63,097 bases of DNA from Paenibacillus timonensis. GTDB taxonomy: Bacteria > Bacillota > Bacilli > Paenibacillales > Paenibacillaceae. Below are positions 51,017 through 59,435 of the stretch, in pieces (position 1 is the first letter of the stretch; each line of letters opens with the position of its first letter). The translations under genes and the position numbers were made by a program. A model generated the notes under the pieces. That model had not been told where the DNA came from and made no database searches. It saw only the letters and a program-made list of their open reading frames with translations. Location of the stretch: the NCBI RefSeq assembly GCF_022427145.1, contig NZ_JAKSXN010000031.1, positions 1 through 63,097 on the forward strand, written 5' to 3'.

Positions 51017-52177
51017 TTATCTTCTCCCGTATTTCCGGAACAGGTAGTAAATGCCTCCGCAAACCGCCAGTATGATGAGAACCCCCACCCATCCCCATAA
51101 TACGGACGATTTCACGGTCACCCGCAAATCGGCGTTCGCGCTTTTGTTCGCGGAGGAAGCGGTCAGACTGACCACGTAGTCCCCGGGCAACGATTTCTTG
51201 CTCGACTTGATCGTGGCTTGAACCTGCTTGCTTTCACCCGGGGCAATCGTCGTGATCGAGGAAGGCTCGAAGGATACTTCCCAATCCGTCGGGGCGGACG
51301 AGGAGAAGGAGAGATCCTGCAGCTCGGCGGAACCGGTATTTTGGACCACGAAGGTCAGCTTGCGTTCGGAACCCGCACCTACGTCCGTGCTCAGCCGATC
51401 ATCCGTCGTGGAAAATTTCATGTCGTACGTCCCCGTCACGACGGCTTCGATTTTGGCGTTGGCCGTGGTATCCCCGCTCGTTGCCGCGATCGGGATTTCG
51501 TATGTGCCGGCTTTGATTTGCTCCGGCGGCTTGACTTCAATCGTAACCGTCTTCTCGGCGTTCGGTTCGACTTCGACCGAGGTCACGCTGTTGCCGTCGG
51601 CTTTAAAACGGACGTCCCATCCTTGCTCGGCTTGCGCGCTGAAGGCATAAGTTTGTTTTTGCGTCGTCCGGTTGCGCAGCACCGCGCTGTACGTGAACGT
51701 CGAGTCGGAATGGCCTTCCATGTTGGCCTGGTCCAGGGTCAGCTCGGTTTTGAAGGTGCCCTGCTCCGAAACGTTGACGACGAGCGGCAAGGTGGCATCA
51801 TCCGCTTTGAGATTAAACACGTACCGGCCCTTGTTGATTTGCAGCGGCACGTCAAGGTCGAGGTTGAAGGTCTGGGTCTCCCCGGCCTTGACCGCCAGTC
51901 GCGACACCTCGCGGCCGCCCGCGGTCAATTCGTATTTCCAATCCTTGCTTTGCGTCTCCAAAGAGAGATTGGCCGAAGCCGTACTGCCGCCATGATTGAC
52001 CAGATCGATCGTATAAGACACGGATTCGCCCGGCGCGGCGGACCATTCTAAGTAAGGCGTGTAGAGCTCCAGCGAGCCCGCCGCCGAGGTTTTGCCCGCT
52101 CCGGCTAAAGCGCCGCCGAGGGCCGTGACCAGAATGAGCAGCAGGAACGCCGCTTTTCGATAGGTTTGTTGAAGCAT
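51017..52177 (-). CDS. Secreted NEW3-domain protein with a C-terminal membrane anchor
   Basis: 386 residues. A signal peptide (about 1-30) is followed by three to four beta-sandwich repeats of the NEW3/COG1470 type (about 35-350, repeated patterns of GESVSYTIDLVNHGGSTA, NAEKTVTIEVKPPEQIKAGTYEIP and PGESKQVQATIKSSKKSLPGDYVVSL). It ends with one membrane helix (about 358-378) and a basic tail. It is first in an operon with an ABC exporter, so it may act as an outside partner of that pump. It is divergent from an ECF sigma factor gene. Confidence 0.88.
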   Translation of the reverse strand: MLQQTYRKAAFLLLILVTALGGALAGAGKTSAAGSLELYTPYLEWSAAPGESVSYTIDLVNHGGSTASANLSLETQSKDWKYELTAGGREVSRLAVKAGETQTFNLDLDVPLQINKGRYVFNLKADDATLPLVVNVSEQGTFKTELTLDQANMEGHSDSTFTYSAVLRNRTTQKQTYAFSAQAEQGWDVRFKADGNSVTSVEVEPNAEKTVTIEVKPPEQIKAGTYEIPIAATSGDTTANAKIEAVVTGTYDMKFSTTDDRLSTDVGAGSERKLTFVVQNTGSAELQDLSFSSSAPTDWEVSFEPSSITTIAPGESKQVQATIKSSKKSLPGDYVVSLTASSANKSANADLRVTVKSSVLWGWVGVLIILAVCGGIYYLFRKYGRR

Positions 52178-52338
52178 CTCTTGTTCCCCCTATGAAAATA
52201 ATGATGGTTCATCAAGGGTACGCACGAAAAGCTGCCTTGGATTTATTCCGGCCAAAAAAATTTTTGGGGTTTTCAAGCGAATCCATTTTTGATAAAACGG
52301 GAGGTAAGAAGAGGAGAAATTTTGCGGGAGGGACAAAC

Positions 52339-52947
52339 ATGGACCTGCAAAATGAAGAGATGACCAGGCGGCTGCGCGAAATGTGCGACGGTTCGGTACC
52401 GGCCTTCGATGCGTTTTACGCCTGTTATTCTCCTTTTGTCATGCAGGTGGCCGGCCGTCTGGTAGGGGAGCGGATGGAGGCCGAAGATATTTGCCATGAG
52501 GTGTTTTTGGAGGTGCTGCGGCGCGGACTGGACTATGATCCGTCGCGCGGCTCGATCAAGGCCTGGCTGGCGGTCATGACCCGCAGCCGCAGCCTGGACC
52601 GCTTGCGGCGCAAAGCGCGGCTGCAATATCCAGGCGACGAGGCGCTGCGCCGGGATGCGGTGGACGAAGACGGCTCGGGCGAGAACGAAGCCTTGTCCCG
52701 GCTGGAGCGGGAAGCGCTCCGCACGGCGATTTACGCGCTGCCGGAGCCGCAGAAGAAGGCGATCATGGGCTCCTATTTTGCCCTGCAGACCCAGCGCGAA
52801 ATGGCGGAAGCCTGGAGCGTGCCGATCGGCACCGTGAAGTCCTGGGTGCGATACGGACTGAGCAATTTGCGCAAGCAGTTGGAGAAGCAGGGCTGGGGAG
52901 AACCGCTGGAAGGAGGGAACGAGCATGAACGGGCAAGCCGGCGATAA
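52339..52947 (+). CDS. ECF-type sigma factor
   Basis: 202 residues. Sigma region 2 (about 20-90, FDAFYACYSPFVMQVAGRLVG ... EDICHEVFLEVLRRG) and region 4 (about 130-185, IYALPEPQKKAIMGSYFALQTQREMAEAWSVPIGTVKSWVRYGL) are present; region 3 is lacking, as in ECF sigmas. The ATG follows GGGAGGGACAAAC. It overlaps the anti-sigma gene by 23 nt and is divergent from the NEW3/ABC operon, which could be its target. The stimulus is unknown. Confidence 0.9.
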   Translation: MDLQNEEMTRRLREMCDGSVPAFDAFYACYSPFVMQVAGRLVGERMEAEDICHEVFLEVLRRGLDYDPSRGSIKAWLAVMTRSRSLDRLRRKARLQYPGDEALRRDAVDEDGSGENEALSRLEREALRTAIYALPEPQKKAIMGSYFALQTQREMAEAWSVPIGTVKSWVRYGLSNLRKQLEKQGWGEPLEGGNEHERASRR

Positions 52948-53866
52948 TCATCGTAAGATCGATGGCACGGAAAACGAGCGCGTATGCGTTCGGATGTATT
53001 CCGAGCAGGAATGGATCGATTGGCTGCTGGGAACGCTGACGGAGGCGAAACGCTCCGAAATGGCGAAGCACCTGGACACCTGTACGGTATGTCTGGAGCA
53101 AAAAACGTATTGGGAGAACGTTTTAGGGATCAGCGGCGAAAACGAATTACTGCCGGACATGCCGGACATGTCGACGATGCCAGGTGCCGGAGAACCGGGG
53201 CCGGCGCAAGTCATGACGGCGCATCCGGAGTTAGCGGAGCCGCACCTGCTGAAGCAAGCCGCCTCTCCTTCCGCGCAGCGCCTTGACCCATGGTCGGAAG
53301 CCGTTCCTTCCGAACGGATTCGGCGCAGCCTGCGGCATCGGGTAAGATGGATCGGATGGCGACGCCGGGCGTTACGCTTGCTGACGTTTCGTTGGAAATG
53401 GACGGTGTCGCTGGCGGCAGCTTTGATGGTGCTGGTCGGCATGGGGTTCGCCATGGATCGACTGACCCAACCTGAGGCCGGCTGGGACCGCTATGTGCAA
53501 ACCTACGAGCCGGAAGCGCTGCCGGTCCTGTCCAAGCCGGATACGATCTCTTATCCGATCGCCATGGGCCGCTTGGAGCCGGAGAACGGAAGGGTCTGGT
53601 ACAACGCGGCAACCCGGGAAATGCTGATGCTGGTCGGCGGGCTCGTTCCGGACAAAGGGCAGACGATTCGGGTCTGGATCGTAAAAGAGGGCGCGCGCGA
53701 CAGCCTGGGATTGCTGCAATACCACGCGAACCGGGCGCATCTCTACGTCAAGGACAAGACGCTGGGTTATGGCGACAGTCTGGAGCTGACGATCGAACCG
53801 GCCTATGGGGAGCCGGAAGTCCACGAGTTACCCAACTCGATCTCGTTGGATTTACTGGGACGATGA
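52925..53866 (+). CDS. Anti-sigma factor (zinc-finger and RskA-like)
   Basis: 313 residues. The cytoplasmic N-terminal domain (about 20-60) has the ZAS-type pattern H49...C53xxC56 (KHLDTCTVC). A linker leads to one membrane helix (about 157-178, WTVSLAAALMVLVGMGFAMD), then an extracytoplasmic RskA/anti-sigma-K-like domain (about 190-310, VWYNAATREMLMLVGGLVPDKGQTIRVWIV). It should hold the neighbouring ECF sigma at the membrane. AAGGAGGGAACGAGC precedes the ATG inside the sigma gene. Confidence 0.9.
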   Translation: MNGQAGDNHRKIDGTENERVCVRMYSEQEWIDWLLGTLTEAKRSEMAKHLDTCTVCLEQKTYWENVLGISGENELLPDMPDMSTMPGAGEPGPAQVMTAHPELAEPHLLKQAASPSAQRLDPWSEAVPSERIRRSLRHRVRWIGWRRRALRLLTFRWKWTVSLAAALMVLVGMGFAMDRLTQPEAGWDRYVQTYEPEALPVLSKPDTISYPIAMGRLEPENGRVWYNAATREMLMLVGGLVPDKGQTIRVWIVKEGARDSLGLLQYHANRAHLYVKDKTLGYGDSLELTIEPAYGEPEVHELPNSISLDLLGR

Positions 53867-53869
53867 GCC

Positions 53870-53919
53870 CTAAAAATACGCGAGGTCCGGGATACACCTG
53901 GAAATTCGCGTATTTTTAG
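53870..53919. terminator. Terminator after the anti-sigma gene
   Basis: CTAAAAATACGCGA pairs perfectly with TCGCGTATTTTTAG (14 bp). The T-run lies in the right arm, and the stem is unusually A/T-rich at its base. Confidence 0.75.
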
Positions 53920-54016
53920 GATATGAGCTGTATGAGAATTATATAAAATGCCGAAGCGATTATTTCTGTTGAACGATGTTCTCTTTCAATTTGTGAGCAT
54001 AGCGGATCCTTATGAT

Positions 54017-54103
54017 ATGATAGTTCATATGGTTAGTTTGGCTTTGATCATTCTACTCTCGATCATCATCACAGTTCTTCTGGTTAGAGGGAATGAGAAA
54101 TAA
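54017..54103 (+). CDS. Possible 28-residue single-helix membrane peptide
   Basis: The frame reads MIVHMVSLALIILLSIIITV, then LLVRGNEK: one hydrophobic helix with a short basic tail, the look of small membrane peptides. No convincing ribosome site precedes either ATG (54017 or 54029), so it may be chance. It lies 40 nt upstream of the MBL-fold gene and could also be a leader peptide. Confidence 0.3.
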   Translation: MIVHMVSLALIILLSIIITVLLVRGNEK

Positions 54104-54143
54104 TAGACTGGATAGGCTGTTCACCTTTAGGAGGGACTTCAAC

Positions 54144-54929
54144 ATGGATCGGCTTGAGTTTATCGGCACCGGGGACGCGATGGGGGTTCCTCGAGTGTAT
54201 TGTGATTGCGAGGTGTGCGGGGAAGCGCGAAGCTCCAGCGGCGTGAACCGGCGATACCGCTCTCTGGTCGCGGTCGAAGGCGACGAAGGTGGTTTCCTGA
54301 TCGATTGCGGCCCGGATTGGCGCTCCGGCATGGAGCGGCGGGGACAGCGTTTTGCGGAGCAAATCCTAGTCACGCACGCCCATTTCGACCATATCGGCGG
54401 GTTGCCCGAATGGGCGGACGCCTGCCGCTGGCTGGAAAGACGGGGGCAGCTCTACGCGCCGCAGGAGGTACTGGATACGATCATCCGGCAGTATCCGTGG
54501 TTGGGCGGCCATTTGGACCTGCACGCCGTCGGCGAAGAAGGGACCCGGCTAGCCGGGTGGAAGATCCGTGCGTGGAAGGTGTTCCACGGCAAAAACGGAT
54601 TTTCGTATGCCTACCGATTGGAGAAAAACGGCTTCGCCTGGGCATACTGCTCCGATTCGATCGCTTTACCCGAGGAACAAAAGCAGCCGCTGTTCGGCCT
54701 TGACCTGCTGGTGCTCGGCACGAGCTTCTATCACGAGACGGCGGAGTTCGCGACCCGGTCAGTGTATGACGTGAAGGAAGCGCTGGAGCTCTTGAACGAG
54801 GTCCGCCCGGCACGGACGGTGTTTACGCATCTGTCGCACGACATCGACCTTCGCCGCGATTACGGATTGCCGGAAGGCATGGAGTTTGCCGCGACGGGGA
54901 TGAGGGTACCGCTGCAGGCGGGGGAATGA
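54144..54929 (+). CDS. MBL-fold metallohydrolase (PhnP-like)
   Basis: 261 residues. The metallo-beta-lactamase signature HAHFDH is at 78-83, with further metal ligands expected in FHGKNG, YCSDS and FTHLSH. The N-terminal cysteine cluster C20-x-C22-x2-C25 (YCDCEVCGEA) is the structural zinc site of PhnP-type cyclic phosphodiesterases. Substrate may be a cyclic phosphate, but relatives differ. The start is the ATG after TAGGAGGGACTTCAAC; a longer frame has no such site. Monocistronic. Confidence 0.9.
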   Translation: MDRLEFIGTGDAMGVPRVYCDCEVCGEARSSSGVNRRYRSLVAVEGDEGGFLIDCGPDWRSGMERRGQRFAEQILVTHAHFDHIGGLPEWADACRWLERRGQLYAPQEVLDTIIRQYPWLGGHLDLHAVGEEGTRLAGWKIRAWKVFHGKNGFSYAYRLEKNGFAWAYCSDSIALPEEQKQPLFGLDLLVLGTSFYHETAEFATRSVYDVKEALELLNEVRPARTVFTHLSHDIDLRRDYGLPEGMEFAATGMRVPLQAGE

Positions 54930-54974
54930 TGGCGGTGTGGGCGACTGGGCCGCGTTCCGTTCCAAGCAGATCGA

Positions 54975-55160
54975 CCAAATCTATGCGAAAATTCGAATAC
55001 AATTCGCCCACTACAGGCAGTTTCGATCGGATGTATGCGAAATTTCATGCTTATTCAATCCTTTGGGGAGCGAATACCCTAAATCTATATGAAAAACCGA
55101 ATAGAATTCGCAGATTGGGCCGTAAGCGGCAATTTATATGCGAAAAATCGACTTTATACA
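54975..55160. repeat. Array of four AT-rich dyad units at 52-nt spacing (family A, copy 2)
   Basis: TATGCGA-type units start at 54982, 55034, 55086 (TATATGA) and about 55137. Spacings are 52, 52 and 51. Wording such as TATATGAAAAACCGAATAG and ATTCGC matches the array at 12-140 read on the other strand. No gene overlaps it. Confidence 0.6.
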
Positions 55161-55161
55161 A

Positions 55162-55198
55162 AAAAAGACTAACTGGAGGAGCTCCGGTTAGTCTTTTT
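55162..55198. terminator. Terminator after the HAD gene
   Basis: AAAAAGACTAACTGGAG pairs with CTCCGGTTAGTCTTTTT (with one bulge). It serves the minus-strand operon that ends at 55203. Confidence 0.85.
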
Positions 55199-55202
55199 CG
55201 CG

Positions 55203-56000
55203 CTAAGCATTCAGCACAAACTTGTCGATCACGTGCTTCACGCCGTCCTCGTTGTTGCCCAATGTGACGAAGTCGGCGATATCCTTCAACGCCGGGATGG
55301 CATTGCCCATGGCCACGCCCAGGCCGGCGGCCTCCAGCATCTCGTGATCGTTCCACGAATCGCCGATGGCGATCGTTTGCGACAAGTCGCAGCCGAAATG
55401 GGTCGCCAGGAAACGCAGGGCATGACCTTTCGTGCCTTCCGCATGCATGATTTCGAGGAAGTTCGGCTTGGACTTGGTGATATGAACGCCGTCCCCCAGC
55501 AGCTCGCGCAGCTCCGGCGCGATTTGGTCCAGGTAATCGGGATCGTCGATGATCAGCATTTTCGGCGTCGGTTGGGCTACCAGCTTGGCAAAATCCGGCT
55601 CCACATAATAACGCGTCCGGTTCAGCGCGGTATAGTCGATCAGCTTCTGGTTCTCTTCGCGGGCGTATAGCTTGTCGTCGATGTACGTTTGCAGGTGCAG
55701 GTTGCGCTCAATGCAGTATTCGAACAGCTTGCGGGCCGCTTCCATCGGGACGTAACGCTCGTAGAGCACCTTTTCGTCCATCAGGTTTTTGACGAGCGCT
55801 CCTTGGTACGTAATAATCGGCACGTTCAGCCCGGTCTGACGGGCGATCGCTTGGGCCGACGCGTAGGCGCGGCCGGTAGCCAGGGTCACGACGACGCCTT
55901 TGGCCACCGCTTGCTCTAACGCCTGCTGCGTAGCAGGAGTCACTTCTTTGTCGTCATTGATCAAGGTGTCGTCGATGTCGATGGCAATCAGTTTATACAT
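55203..56000 (-). CDS. Cof-type HAD-superfamily phosphatase
   Basis: 265 residues. Motif I DIDDTLIND (about 7-15), motif II VTLATGR, motif III lysine in EGTKGHALRFLA and motif IV GDSWNDHEML are present with a C2 cap domain between them. Cof-type enzymes dephosphorylate sugar phosphates, pyridoxal phosphate or FMN; the choice here is open. AAAGGAGAGAAACC precedes the ATG. It is last in a lplJ-EamA-HAD operon. Confidence 0.93.
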   Translation of the reverse strand: MYKLIAIDIDDTLINDDKEVTPATQQALEQAVAKGVVVTLATGRAYASAQAIARQTGLNVPIITYQGALVKNLMDEKVLYERYVPMEAARKLFEYCIERNLHLQTYIDDKLYAREENQKLIDYTALNRTRYYVEPDFAKLVAQPTPKMLIIDDPDYLDQIAPELRELLGDGVHITKSKPNFLEIMHAEGTKGHALRFLATHFGCDLSQTIAIGDSWNDHEMLEAAGLGVAMGNAIPALKDIADFVTLGNNEDGVKHVIDKFVLNA

Positions 56001-56027
56001 GGTTTCTCTCCTTTAGGAATGTTCTCT

Positions 56028-56963
56028 CTATCCGGCGGATTTCAATTCCGCCAGCAACATGCCGCCCAATATGCATAGACAGCCGAGCCCAGCCGCCAAC
56101 CCCAGCCGTTCGCCCCCGAAAAGCACGCCGGTCGCCGCGGCGAACACCGGCTCCATGGCGAAAATCACCGCCACCCGAGAAGGACTGGTGAATTTCTGGC
56201 TCACCGTCTGGATCCAAAACGCAAACGCGCTGGTCGGCCCAATCGATACGAGCAACGCAAGCCAGACCTCCGGTTGCATGAGTTGACCGGCCGTCGCGCT
56301 CCAGGAAGCCGAACGTTCAAACAGAAGCGAGCCGGCCGCGCTGAGAACGCCGACGACCGCCATCTGCAGCGAAGCTAAGGGCAGCGCCGGATATCGGGGA
56401 GCGAACACGCCGGTGTAGGCGACATGCAGCCCAAAGGCAATGGCGCACAAAAATACGAGCGCATCGCCGCGATTCAAAGCCAAGCCCCGGGTGCCGGCGA
56501 ACGCCAACAGATAGAGGCCGACGGCGGCCAGAAACGCGCTGATCCAGGTAAAACGGGAAATGCGATGCTTTAGCAGCCAAAACGATAAAAAAGGCACAAT
56601 GACGACTGACAATCCCGTAATGAACCCCGCATTCGAGGTGGAGGTGTACAGCAAGCCGACCGTTTGAAACGAATAGCCAAGGAACAGGAACAACCCGAGC
56701 AGCGCGGCATGCCCCGCCATGCTCCAAGATAATTGCTTCCATTCGTGCCGGTAAAACGCGGCGATGATCAAAGCGAGCAACAGCGCCGCCCCGATAAAGC
56801 GAATGCCGTTAAAGGCCAGGGGCGGGAGCACCCGCACCGCTTGCTGAACGATCAAGAAAGTGCAGCCCCACATGAACGCGACGAACAGCAGCCCCAGATC
56901 GGCCAGGCGGGTTCGGTTCATGGCGGGATTTTTCAAAGATACGGCAGGTTCGTTACTCTTCAA
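56028..56963 (-). CDS. EamA/DMT-family transporter
   Basis: About 311 residues with ten hydrophobic segments and two EamA repeats (the first ending near 155, the second from about 165). Family-typical NGIRFIGAALLLALII and SNAGFITGLSVVIVPFLSFWLL are seen. Substrate unknown (metabolite or amino-acid export is usual). The start is uncertain: a TTG overlaps the lplJ stop by 11 nt, and an internal ATG at 56921 (MNRTRLADLG) would shorten it by 14 residues. Confidence 0.88.
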   Translation of the reverse strand: MKSNEPAVSLKNPAMNRTRLADLGLLFVAFMWGCTFLIVQQAVRVLPPLAFNGIRFIGAALLLALIIAAFYRHEWKQLSWSMAGHAALLGLFLFLGYSFQTVGLLYTSTSNAGFITGLSVVIVPFLSFWLLKHRISRFTWISAFLAAVGLYLLAFAGTRGLALNRGDALVFLCAIAFGLHVAYTGVFAPRYPALPLASLQMAVVGVLSAAGSLLFERSASWSATAGQLMQPEVWLALLVSIGPTSAFAFWIQTVSQKFTSPSRVAVIFAMEPVFAAATGVLFGGERLGLAAGLGCLCILGGMLLAELKSAG

Positions 56964-57957
56964 GGAAAACCAGTCCGATGAATTCGTCCAGCTCCAAATT
57001 GCCGAAGTAGTGCTTCACATCCGTGCCGGCAAGCGCCTCCCGTACGGCCGAATCCTCATATTTCACGCCTCTCAGCTTGTCCTCGATATCCGCCACGTCG
57101 CCGACGCCAAAGAAATCGCCGTAGATCTTGATGTCCTGAATATGCCCGTCCTTGATGTTCATGCGCAGGTCGATGATGCCGACCGGGAACTTTTTGGCGT
57201 GCTTCACGTTGCTCTCCGGCGACAGGCCGTAGTTCCAATCCCAGTTCTTATAGCGTTGCGCGGAAATCTCATGGATCTTCGCCCAATCCGCTTCCGTCAA
57301 TTTATACTGAGGCACGGCGTTCGGCTCCATGCCGAAAATATGCCGCAGCAGCTCGGCGCGAAATTCCTCGATCGTCATTTTGCGGTCCAGGAAATCGATG
57401 ATGTTGGCGACCCGGCTGCGCACGGATTTGGTGCTCTTGGATTTGAATTTCTCCGGATTGGCATGCAGCGATGCCTGTACGTTGTCGAGATTCAGATTAA
57501 ACATCAGCGTGCCGTGGCTGAACATGCGGCCGCGCGTGGCGAATTGGGCGTTGCCGGAGATCTTTTGCTCCCCGACCTGAAGGTCGTTGCGCCCGGTCAT
57601 TTCCGCATTCACGCCCAGCGATTTCAATGCTTGCACCACCGGCTCGGTAAACTTACGGAAATTGTGGAACGATTGGCCGTCATCCTTGGTGATGAAGCTG
57701 AAGTTCAGGTTCCCCAGGTCGTGGTACACCGCCCCGCCGCCGGAAAGCCGCCGCACAACTTGCACGCCGTTCTCCTTGACGTATTCCTGGTTGATCTCCT
57801 CGATGGTGTTCTGGTGCTTGCCGATAATGATGGAAGGGGCGTTGATGTAAAACAGCAAATAGCTGTCGTCTTCCAGCGGCAAATGTCTCAAGGCAAATTC
57901 TTCGATGGCCAAATTGACGGACGCATCGGTGATGCCTTCGTTATCGATAAACAGCAT
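56953..57957 (-). CDS. lplJ: Lipoate-protein ligase
   Basis: 334 residues. The lipoate-attachment catalytic domain (about 25-215) has the motifs IGKHQNTIEEIN, VRRLSGGGAVYHDLGNLNFS, KISGNAQF and HGTLMFNLNLD. A C-terminal accessory domain (about 245-334) follows. It activates lipoate with ATP and attaches it to E2 and GcvH proteins. The start is the ATG after AGGAGGATGGAGAACC; a longer frame lies upstream of this site. First gene of a minus-strand operon. Confidence 0.95.
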   Translation of the reverse strand: MLFIDNEGITDASVNLAIEEFALRHLPLEDDSYLLFYINAPSIIIGKHQNTIEEINQEYVKENGVQVVRRLSGGGAVYHDLGNLNFSFITKDDGQSFHNFRKFTEPVVQALKSLGVNAEMTGRNDLQVGEQKISGNAQFATRGRMFSHGTLMFNLNLDNVQASLHANPEKFKSKSTKSVRSRVANIIDFLDRKMTIEEFRAELLRHIFGMEPNAVPQYKLTEADWAKIHEISAQRYKNWDWNYGLSPESNVKHAKKFPVGIIDLRMNIKDGHIQDIKIYGDFFGVGDVADIEDKLRGVKYEDSAVREALAGTDVKHYFGNLELDEFIGLVFLEE

Positions 57958-58218
57958 GGTTCTCCATCCTCCTATTTTGCGGCCGGCCGCCTGAATCTCA
58001 GGCCCCGGTATATAGTCAAACACGCATACGATTTTATTGTAAACCAATTGGTGTCGAAACCAAAGGGGGAGTAAAGTTTTTTGCCGAAAAAGAACGCCAA
58101 GTCCTTCCTTATTGACGGAAATAGGCGGGGAACAGATAATGGGGACACCTGAACTTTTAGAACGAGTTTGAAAAATCCGTTCATTTTTGCATAGAGCGTA
58201 AGAAAAGAGGGATCAGTC

Positions 58219-59328
58219 ATGGAATTGGAAGTTTACGGCCACGGCGGCGACCTGGTGACGGCTTCGGCCCGGTACGGCGTGGCGGCGGGGGAATGGACGG
58301 ACTTTAGCGCCAACATCAATCCGCTGGGGCCGCCGCCGGGACTGCTGGATGCCCTTCGGGAGGCGCTGCCGGACATTGTACGTTATCCGGATCCCGGTCA
58401 CCGCAGGCTCGTAACGCAGTTGGCGTACCGCCTTCAAGTGGAGGAGGAGACGCTGGTCGTCGGAAATGGAGCCGCGGAAAATATGGCGTTGGCGTTGCTC
58501 GGACTCGCCCCGAAGAAGGTCGGGGTGGTGGAGCCTTGCTTCTCCGAATACCGTACGCTTTCGGAGCAGTTTGGCGCCCGGGTGCTGTCGGTGTTCGGAA
58601 TGGAGGAGCAAGCCTTCCGGGCAGCGCCGGAGGAGATCGAAGGGCTGATCCGTGAGACGGATTTGACGTTCATCGGGCAGCCCAACAACCCGAACGGGGT
58701 GCAGTACGGGATGGACGAGCTGCGGCGGTTCGCCGCGGCCGGAGAGCGACACGGCACATACGTGGTGGTGGACGAGGCGTTTATCGACTTTATTCCGGAG
58801 CCGGAGCGCCGGACGCTGCTGCCGGAGCTGGGGGAATATCCGCATCTCATCCTGATCCGGTCGATGACGAAGTTTTATGCGATTCCGGGCCTCAGGCTAG
58901 GTTACGCGATCGCGCATCCGGAGACGGCCCGGCGCATGCGGGACAAGCAGGTGACCTGGAGCGTCAATTCGCTGGCTTTGTTGGCGGGAGAGTATTGCTT
59001 AGGGGCGGACGCTTCGTACGAGCTGGCGACTTTGGAATTGGCGAAGCGGCAACGCGATCGGCTGATGGGCGAACTGACGCGGCTGGGATGCCAAACGTGG
59101 CCGGGAGAAGCCAACTTCCTGCTTGTCCGGCTGCCGGAGCCTTGGACGGCCGAAGCGATGCAGACCGCGCTGGGACGGCGCGGGGTATTGGTGCGCAGTT
59201 GCGCGATGTACCCGGGGCTGACAAAGCGGGACATCCGGCTGGCGGTGAAGGACGAGGCGGCCTGCGGCAAGCTGCTGCGGGAGTTGGAAGCAGTGTTGGG
59301 TGAATCTATGACGGGAAAGATTCGGTGA
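58219..59328 (+). CDS. cobD: Threonine-phosphate decarboxylase (CobD-type aminotransferase fold)
   Basis: 369 residues. PLP fold-type I enzyme: FSANINPLGPPPG near the N terminus, the Asp-containing YVVVDEAFIDF (about 178-188) and the Schiff-base lysine in SMTKFYAIPGLRLGYAI (about 215-231). This arrangement is shared with histidinol-phosphate aminotransferase, but the cobalamin neighbours point to CobD, which makes aminopropanol phosphate. No cobalamin riboswitch was recognisable in the 260 nt before the gene. AAAAGAGGGATCAGTC precedes the ATG. Confidence 0.9.
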   Translation: MELEVYGHGGDLVTASARYGVAAGEWTDFSANINPLGPPPGLLDALREALPDIVRYPDPGHRRLVTQLAYRLQVEEETLVVGNGAAENMALALLGLAPKKVGVVEPCFSEYRTLSEQFGARVLSVFGMEEQAFRAAPEEIEGLIRETDLTFIGQPNNPNGVQYGMDELRRFAAAGERHGTYVVVDEAFIDFIPEPERRTLLPELGEYPHLILIRSMTKFYAIPGLRLGYAIAHPETARRMRDKQVTWSVNSLALLAGEYCLGADASYELATLELAKRQRDRLMGELTRLGCQTWPGEANFLLVRLPEPWTAEAMQTALGRRGVLVRSCAMYPGLTKRDIRLAVKDEAACGKLLRELEAVLGESMTGKIR

Positions 59329-59435
59329 AGGAGAATTCATGGAGAATGAGACGGGATCCGCGTGAATTCATGACGATAGAGATGGGATGAACGAGCATCG
59401 TTTGTTCGAGATGTGTTGTTGGGAGGAAGGGAAGA

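Noticed and set aside
57958..58218. Cobalamin riboswitch before cobD
   Set aside because: I could not find the conserved B12-box (GCCACTG-type) sequence in the 260 nt upstream.
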